DNA of 9,919 bases, from assembly GCA_016295005.1 (NCBI GenBank), contig JAEDMA010000050.1:1-9919 (forward strand), written 5' to 3'. This DNA comes from Christensenellaceae bacterium. Lineage in GTDB: Bacteria; Bacillota; Clostridia; Christensenellales; Borkfalkiaceae. The notes beneath the pieces were generated by a model, which saw only the letters and a program-made list of their open reading frames with translations, was not told the DNA's origin and did no database searches. Shown piece after piece: positions 5,375 to 9,919 of this stretch. Each line of letters starts with the position of its first letter. Position 1 is the first letter of the stretch. The translations under genes were made by a program, and so were the position numbers.

Positions 5375-6662
5375 ATTCTTTTACTGTTTCCGCCTTTTCC
5401 CGTTCTTCGCATTCTTTGGCGATTTTATGAAGCGCTTCGGTGGCGAAATGAATTTTCGTCAAGTGTTCCTGCTCTTCGGGTTGAACGAAATACGTTTCGT
5501 TCTGAGTCGCAAGGTCTATCGTTTCGCCGTTTCCTTTATAGTTATATTCGATATGAACCGAATACATCGAAAGGGCGGTACGGTTGAAATAAAAATCTTC
5601 GCCGTTATCGAGTTTCCCCTGCATGGTAAACCCGTTTTCGTCGTGAGTAAGCGTTACCGTGCCTAACTTTTCAAACCCTTTCGCGGAAGAAACGAGTCTG
5701 TTAAGAGCAACGGGCGAAGTAAATTTATACTTGCCTTCGGCAACCTCTTTATTAACGTTTTCTCTTTCCCATCTGTACCAGTCGGGTACGTGTTCGAAAT
5801 AGGTTTCGTTGCCTACGCCGTGAAGTTTCCCGTGCTCGTCGAGTTCCCATTTACTGCCGCATTCTTTACAGAACAAAGTTGTTCCTTCGGAATCCATGGA
5901 AAATTCTTTTCCGCAATGCGGGCATTGATACAATATTTTATGTATGCCTTTCGCCCTTACCTTGGATTTTATTTTATATCCGCTATTCTGCCAGTAAGCG
6001 TAATCGTCGTAAACGAAGTTTTCGGTAAGCATTTTTTCTATCTGTTCGCTCGAATATTCCGCAACCTGTTCGGCTGTTAAAACTACGTTATAATCGCAAC
6101 TTACGGGAATTTTTTTGGTAGGCCTTTTCGCCCACTGCGGCGAACGGATAAAGTTACCTTTGGCTATCGCCATTACAACCGGCACCTTTAACATTTTTAT
6201 GAGACGGGCGTAAGAATGAAAATCCGTTTCTTCGTTTATGCCGGCAAGCGTGAACCTTGCTTCCGGATATATTACCACGGGTTTGTTCAGCTTCCTTATC
6301 GCGTACGCAATGTGACTTACCACTTTAACGTCCGGAGTGAACTTTCTTTTGTATATGCACCCCAAAGAACGCATAAGCCACTCTCTTTTTATAAATTCTT
6401 CGATAGAACATACCCAAGCCATAGAACGCAACTTAAACGCCCTTAAAGTAAGCGCGAAATCTATAATCGAGCCGTGATTCTGCAACACAAGGCAAGGTCC
6501 GTTTATTTTATCGAAACCGCGCTTTCTGACTTTTATCCCTGCCGTTATTCTGTAAAACAGCAGAATGAACCATTCCACTACTTTAAGGTACCAGGGAGTA
6601 TTCCACGGCTTTTCCGTCATATCGTACTTTCTTTTTCCGATTCCTATATCTTTTAACGCCAT
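5373..6662 (-). CDS. PlsC-type acyltransferase with zinc ribbon and C-terminal extension (429 aa)
   Basis: Lysophospholipid/1-acylglycerol-3-phosphate acyltransferase family, expected to move an acyl group to the sn-2 position of a lipid precursor at the inner face of the membrane. The catalytic NHxxxxD is N62-H63...D68; the motif II region is GCIYKRK (101-107); motif III is Y132-P-E134-A-R136, with Ala where many members have Gly; and VPVVMAIAKG (160-169) matches motif IV. A hydrophobic stretch at 24-40 is a membrane anchor or re-entrant segment. Past the catalytic domain lies a four-cysteine zinc ribbon (C247, C250, C265, C268) and about 160 residues of unknown role (ending in a charged helix), whereas simple PlsC proteins end near 240-260. 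AAGGAAAG, 5 bases upstream, supports the start. It is probably transcribed together with the small membrane protein gene that follows. Confidence 0.87.
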   Translation of the reverse strand: MALKDIGIGKRKYDMTEKPWNTPWYLKVVEWFILLFYRITAGIKVRKRGFDKINGPCLVLQNHGSIIDFALTLRAFKLRSMAWVCSIEEFIKREWLMRSLGCIYKRKFTPDVKVVSHIAYAIRKLNKPVVIYPEARFTLAGINEETDFHSYARLIKMLKVPVVMAIAKGNFIRSPQWAKRPTKKIPVSCDYNVVLTAEQVAEYSSEQIEKMLTENFVYDDYAYWQNSGYKIKSKVRAKGIHKILYQCPHCGKEFSMDSEGTTLFCKECGSKWELDEHGKLHGVGNETYFEHVPDWYRWERENVNKEVAEGKYKFTSPVALNRLVSSAKGFEKLGTVTLTHDENGFTMQGKLDNGEDFYFNRTALSMYSVHIEYNYKGNGETIDLATQNETYFVQPEEQEHLTKIHFATEALHKIAKECEEREKAETVKE

Positions 6663-6691
6663 ATGCTTTCCTTTTACGTTTATTTTATATT

Positions 6692-6700
6692 ATTTTATCA
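6692..6700 (-). promoter_or_regulatory. Possible extended -10 promoter of the acyltransferase gene
   Basis: The minus strand has TATGATAAAAT, that is TG-A followed by TAAAAT (6697 to 6692). Seventeen bases upstream is only AAGACT, a poor -35, so recognition would rest on the extended -10. The start near 6685 would leave a 23-base leader with the AAGGAAAG site. Confidence 0.45.
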
Positions 6701-6771
6701 TAAAACAAAAAAAAAGTCTTTCGATTTATACAAAAATTTTCGTCCGACGCCGATTTAACCCCCTATAAAAA

Positions 6772-6800
6772 TTGCTTTTTTTAAAAGCGTTTGTTAAAAT
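6772..6800 (+). promoter_or_regulatory. Promoter of the M18 aminopeptidase gene
   Basis: TTGCTT (6772-6777), 17 bases, then TAAAAT (6795-6800). The start near 6807 gives a short leader containing AAGGAGA. Confidence 0.75.
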
Positions 6801-6833
6801 AAGGGTGAAAATAAGAATTTAAGGAGATAAATT

Positions 6834-8198
6834 ATGGATCTGACTTATGAAAGAAAGAATGCGTACAAAAACGCGGACGAAAAAAAATTAAAAAAAATCT
6901 TCGAATATTCCGAAAGATATAAACGCTTTTTAGACAACGGCAAAACGGAAAGAGAAGTCGTTGCGGAGACCGTCGCTCTCGCGAAAGAAAACGGCTATAC
7001 CGAATTCGATTTTTCTAAAGACGTTAAAGCAGGCGACAAACTTTATTACAACAATCGCAACAAAGGCTTGTTCCTATTAAAAGCGGGCAAGGCGAACATC
7101 GCCGAAAACGGCGTAAGAATTCTCGTCGCGCACGTAGACAGCCCCCGTCTTGACTTAAAACAAGTTCCCCTTTTCGAAAAAGCGGATATGGCTTATCTTA
7201 AAACGCACTATTACGGCGGAATCAAAAAATATCAGTGGCTTACCATTCCCCTTGCTCTTCACGGCGTAATCGCTCTTAAAAACGGCGAAAAAATCACGGT
7301 AAGAGTAGGCGAAGCGGAAGAAGACCCCGTTTTCTATATAACCGACCTTCTTCCCCATTTATCGCAGGAACAAAGCACCAAAACCGTCGCTACCGCGTTC
7401 AATGCGGAAAACCTTAACGTTTTGGTCGGCGGTATTCCCGCGGAAGGCGAAAAAGAAAAGAAACTCGTTAAACAAAACGTTCTGAAAATCTTAAACGAAA
7501 AATACGGCGTTACCGAAGAAGACTTTTTAAGCGCGGAAATCGAAGCCGTACCCGCATATAAAGCGAAAGACGTAGGGTTCGACAGAGCGTTCGTAGCAAG
7601 TTACGGTCACGACGACAGAGTATGTACTTTCCCCGAAGTTACCGCTCTTTTGGAAACGGAAACCGACCAGACCGTTCTTACCATTTTAGCAGATAAAGAA
7701 GAAATCGGCAGCGAAGGCAACACCGGTATGCAGAGCGTTCTTATCAACGATATTATCAATAAACTTGCCGAAAGTTACAAAGTAAACGCGGCGGTAATCA
7801 GAGCGCACAGCAAATGCCTTTCCGCAGACGTAACCGCGGCTTACGATCCGTCTTTTGCAGACGCTTTCGAAGAAATGAACGCTTCGTTTGCAAACCACGG
7901 CGTTGCAATGAACAAATTTACGGGCGCGCGCGGTAAATCGGGCAGCAACGACGCTTCCGCGGAATACGTGGGTTATCTCCGTAACGTGTTCGAAAAAGAA
8001 GGCGTTATCTGGCAGACGGGCGAACTCGGAAGAGTCGACCTCGGCGGCGGCGGAACGGTTGCGAAATTTATCGCGAATATGAATATCGACACCGTTGACC
8101 TTGGCGTTCCCGTTCTTTCAATGCACGCTCCTTACGAACTTATCAGCAAAGCCGACATTTACGAAGCGCATAAAGCATTCTCCGCGTTTATTAAATAA
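6834..8198 (+). CDS. apeA: M18 family zinc aminopeptidase (454 aa)
   Basis: Cytoplasmic metallo-aminopeptidase of the M18 (aspartyl aminopeptidase / aminopeptidase I) family, which removes N-terminal residues from peptides and normally forms a large tetrahedral complex. All expected di-metal and catalytic positions are visible: H100-V-D102 in AHVDSPR, H259-D260-D in YGHDDR, E289-E290 in DKEEIGSEG, D332 in LSADVT, and H431 in SMHAPYE. The GELGRVDLGGGGT block (396-408) is also family-typical. At 454 residues it is full length for the bacterial branch (430-460). AAGGAGA at 6821-6827 supports the start. It is a single gene with its own promoter and strong terminator. Probable role: peptide turnover for amino acid use; the residue preference (acidic or broader) cannot be read from sequence. 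Confidence 0.96.
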   Translation: MDLTYERKNAYKNADEKKLKKIFEYSERYKRFLDNGKTEREVVAETVALAKENGYTEFDFSKDVKAGDKLYYNNRNKGLFLLKAGKANIAENGVRILVAHVDSPRLDLKQVPLFEKADMAYLKTHYYGGIKKYQWLTIPLALHGVIALKNGEKITVRVGEAEEDPVFYITDLLPHLSQEQSTKTVATAFNAENLNVLVGGIPAEGEKEKKLVKQNVLKILNEKYGVTEEDFLSAEIEAVPAYKAKDVGFDRAFVASYGHDDRVCTFPEVTALLETETDQTVLTILADKEEIGSEGNTGMQSVLINDIINKLAESYKVNAAVIRAHSKCLSADVTAAYDPSFADAFEEMNASFANHGVAMNKFTGARGKSGSNDASAEYVGYLRNVFEKEGVIWQTGELGRVDLGGGGTVAKFIANMNIDTVDLGVPVLSMHAPYELISKADIYEAHKAFSAFIK

Positions 8199-8229
8199 TC
8201 GATAGACGGCGATAAGATTAAAATTTATT

Positions 8230-8262
8230 TTCTCCCCGATTTTTTCGGGGAGAATTTTTTTT
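8230..8262 (+). terminator. Terminator of the aminopeptidase gene
   Basis: A perfect 10-bp stem, TTCTCCCCGA (8230-8239) with TCGGGGAGAA (8245-8254), has a TTTTT loop and is followed by eight T residues (8255-8262). Confidence 0.96.
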
Positions 8263-8292
8263 GTCGTCGTTCACTTTTTCTTTTCCCACGCC

Positions 8293-8321
8293 TTGCAATT
8301 ACCTTCGTTTTATGATAGAAT
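8293..8321 (+). promoter_or_regulatory. Promoter of tRNA-Leu
   Basis: TTGCAA (8293-8298), 17 bases, then TAGAAT (8316-8321) with an upstream TG-A extended -10. The start near 8328 leaves about 31 bases of 5' trailer before the mature tRNA for RNase P to remove. Confidence 0.75.
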
Positions 8322-8358
8322 AATTTACGCTTATAGGTAAAAAGGCAATTTTTGCCGC

Positions 8359-8441
<83 letters not shown>

Positions 8442-8442
8442 G

Positions 8443-8476
8443 AAAACGAGCATGGTTTACGAATGCTCGTTTTTTA
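8443..8476 (+). terminator. Terminator of tRNA-Leu
   Basis: ACGAGCAT (8446-8453) pairs with ATGCTCGT (8463-8470) over a 9-base loop, extended by A-T pairs, with a T run at 8470-8476, directly after the tRNA CCA. Confidence 0.92.
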
Positions 8477-8509
8477 TAATCGAAATTTCGTTTATTTCGT
8501 TCCATTTTT

Positions 8510-8538
8510 TTGACAACTCGTCCTTTAACGAATATAAT
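8510..8538 (+). promoter_or_regulatory. Perfect consensus sigma-A promoter of the flavodiiron gene
   Basis: TTGACA (8510-8515), exactly 17 bases, then TATAAT (8533-8538). Both hexamers match the consensus at all six positions, which predicts strong basal transcription. The start near 8545 gives a leader of about 89 bases. Confidence 0.93.
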
Positions 8539-8633
8539 GTAATTAACGGGTCTGCCGTAAAAAACGGTATGCGCCGAAGGGTAAAACGGGTTTTCCCGAA
8601 TGCCGACGACAAAAAAGCAAAGGAAGATAAAAA

Positions 8634-9794
8634 ATGTTTATAAGTAACGATATAATTTACGCAGGCGTAAACGATCACAAAGTCGATTTGTTCGAAGGGC
8701 AGTTTTCCGTTCCGCTCGGAATGGCTTACAACTCTTACGTTATAACAGACGAAAAGCCCGCCGTTATGGACACGGTGGAAAAAGATTTCGCACAAGAGTG
8801 GCTGGATAGCGTGGAAAAGGCGTTAAAAGGAGTTTCCCCCGCTTACCTTATAATTCAGCATATGGAACCCGACCACTCTTCGAGCATTACCGCATTTATG
8901 GAAAAATACCCCGACGCGGTAATCGTTTCGAGCGCGGCGGCGTTTAAGATGATGGCGAATTTCTATAAAAACGACTACCCCGAAAGAAGAATTATAATCG
9001 CTGACGGCGGTAGCCTTTCGCTCGGCAGACACAAACTTAATTTTATATCCGCGCCGATGGTTCACTGGCCGGAAGTTATAATGACTTACGAAGAAACGGA
9101 AAAAGTTTTGTTTTCCGCAGACGCGTTCGGAAAATTCGGCGCGAACGACGTTAACGACCCCGAAGGTTGGGCGTGCGAAGCGCGGAGATATTATTTCGGC
9201 ATCGTCGGAAAATTCGGCGTTCAGGTTCAGGCGGTCTTAAAAAAGGCGGCACTTCTCGACATTAACACGATTTGCTCTCTGCACGGTCCCGTTCTCAACG
9301 AAAATTTGGGATATTACCTTAATTTATACGATATATGGTCAAACTACGGCGTCGAATCGGAAGGCGTGGTTATTTCTTACACGTCGATTTACGGTAACAC
9401 CGAAAAAGCCGCAAAACTTCTCAAAGAAAAACTTATCGGATACGGCGTAACGAAAGTCGTTCTCAACGATTTAGCGAGAGAAGATATTTACGAATGCGTA
9501 GAAGACGCTTTCAGATACGGAAAACAGGTTTTCGCCACCACGACGTATAACGGCGGAGTTTTCCCGAAAATGAAAGAATTTATCGACCATTTAACCGAAA
9601 GAAATTATCAGAAGCGAACGGTAGGCTTTATCGAAAACGGTTCGTGGGCGCCCGTCGCTACCAACTGCATGAAAAATATGTTAACCGCTTGCAAAGACCT
9701 TTCTTACGCCGAAAACACCGTTAAAATTTTCTCGGCTCTGTCGGACGAATCGGCTTCTCAGATCGACGCGCTTGCAAAAGAACTTGCAAAATAA
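8634..9794 (+). CDS. fprA: Flavodiiron protein, FprA type (386 aa)
   Basis: Type A flavoprotein that reduces O2 to water and/or NO to N2O in the cytoplasm of anaerobes, taking electrons through rubredoxin or a similar carrier. The N-terminal metallo-beta-lactamase-like domain (1 to about 245) keeps every diiron ligand: H76-x-E78-x-D80-H81 in HMEPDHSSS, H144 in MVHWPE, D163 in SADAFG, and H217 in SLHGP. The C-terminal flavodoxin domain begins with the FMN phosphate loop SYTSIYGNT (248-256) and continues to 386, with TTTYNGGVFP (302-311) as the second flavin-contact region. There is no rubredoxin or flavin-reductase domain fused at the end, so this is the minimal class A build. AAAGGAAG at 8619-8626 sets the start. 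A consensus promoter sits 96 bases upstream, after the tRNA terminator. O2 versus NO preference cannot be told from sequence. Confidence 0.97.
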   Translation: MFISNDIIYAGVNDHKVDLFEGQFSVPLGMAYNSYVITDEKPAVMDTVEKDFAQEWLDSVEKALKGVSPAYLIIQHMEPDHSSSITAFMEKYPDAVIVSSAAAFKMMANFYKNDYPERRIIIADGGSLSLGRHKLNFISAPMVHWPEVIMTYEETEKVLFSADAFGKFGANDVNDPEGWACEARRYYFGIVGKFGVQVQAVLKKAALLDINTICSLHGPVLNENLGYYLNLYDIWSNYGVESEGVVISYTSIYGNTEKAAKLLKEKLIGYGVTKVVLNDLAREDIYECVEDAFRYGKQVFATTTYNGGVFPKMKEFIDHLTERNYQKRTVGFIENGSWAPVATNCMKNMLTACKDLSYAENTVKIFSALSDESASQIDALAKELAK

Positions 9795-9919
9795 CCTGTC
9801 GAAACTAAAAAGCTCTTTCCCCACTGCTATATCCCGCAATAAAGAGAACGGAAAAAACGGCAAAAAAACAATTAAAATAGCGAGTTATTAGTCATAACAG
9901 GATTTTTTATCCGAAGATT

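Noticed and set aside
8457..8795. 112-residue minus-strand frame between tRNA-Leu and fprA.
   Set aside because: It crosses the consensus promoter and the start of fprA; no ribosome binding site or family resemblance.
9795..9919. Possible terminator or gene start at the window end (CTCTTT...AAAGAG near 9813-9844; CCTGT...ACAGG with a T tract near 9900).
   Set aside because: The arms are short and far apart, and the T tract does not directly follow a stable stem, so neither is supported.

Overview
The window reads as a stretch of ordinary chromosome from an anaerobic, low-to-moderate GC Gram-positive bacterium, most likely an uncultured member of the Clostridia (Bacillota). The grounds are consensus sigma-A promoters, AAGGAG-type ribosome binding sites, hairpin-plus-T-tract terminators, a flavodiiron protein of the FprA type, a DUF421/DUF4363 gene pair, an ECF-type folate S component under a tetrahydrofolate (THF) riboswitch, and a tRNA with encoded CCA. 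I see no phage, insertion sequence, CRISPR array or plasmid function. Species-level placement is not possible from reading alone.

Layout. 4-1017 (minus): a two-gene unit, folT-like S component then a small ferredoxin:thioredoxin-reductase-type protein, driven by a promoter at 1178-1206 and a THF riboswitch at about 1078-1174. 1249-2306 (plus): DUF421 membrane protein overlapping a DUF4363 protein. 2364-3566 (minus): a divergent dehydroquinate-synthase/glycerol-1-phosphate-dehydrogenase-like protein that has lost the metal-binding histidines; its promoter predicts a leaderless mRNA. 3763-4035 (plus): HU. 4270-4764 (plus): a small membrane protein with a likely winged helix and a zinc ribbon, ending at a bidirectional terminator. 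4859-5296 and 5373-6662 (minus): an unrecognised membrane protein preceded by a PlsC-type acyltransferase with a zinc ribbon. 6834-8198 (plus): M18 aminopeptidase. 8359-8441 (plus): tRNA-Leu(UAG). 8634-9794 (plus): flavodiiron protein behind a perfect consensus promoter.

How the parts relate. Most genes are single housekeeping units with their own promoter and terminator. The clearest regulatory circuit is the THF riboswitch: when reduced folate is plentiful, the leader should hide the ribosome binding site of the folate-uptake gene, and the redox protein behind it may share that control. The flavodiiron protein (O2/NO detoxification) and the Fe-S thiol reductase-type protein both fit an oxygen-sensitive lifestyle. 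No stretch longer than 300 bases lacks a gene. The last 125 bases (9795-9919) hold no gene or convincing terminator that I can support.
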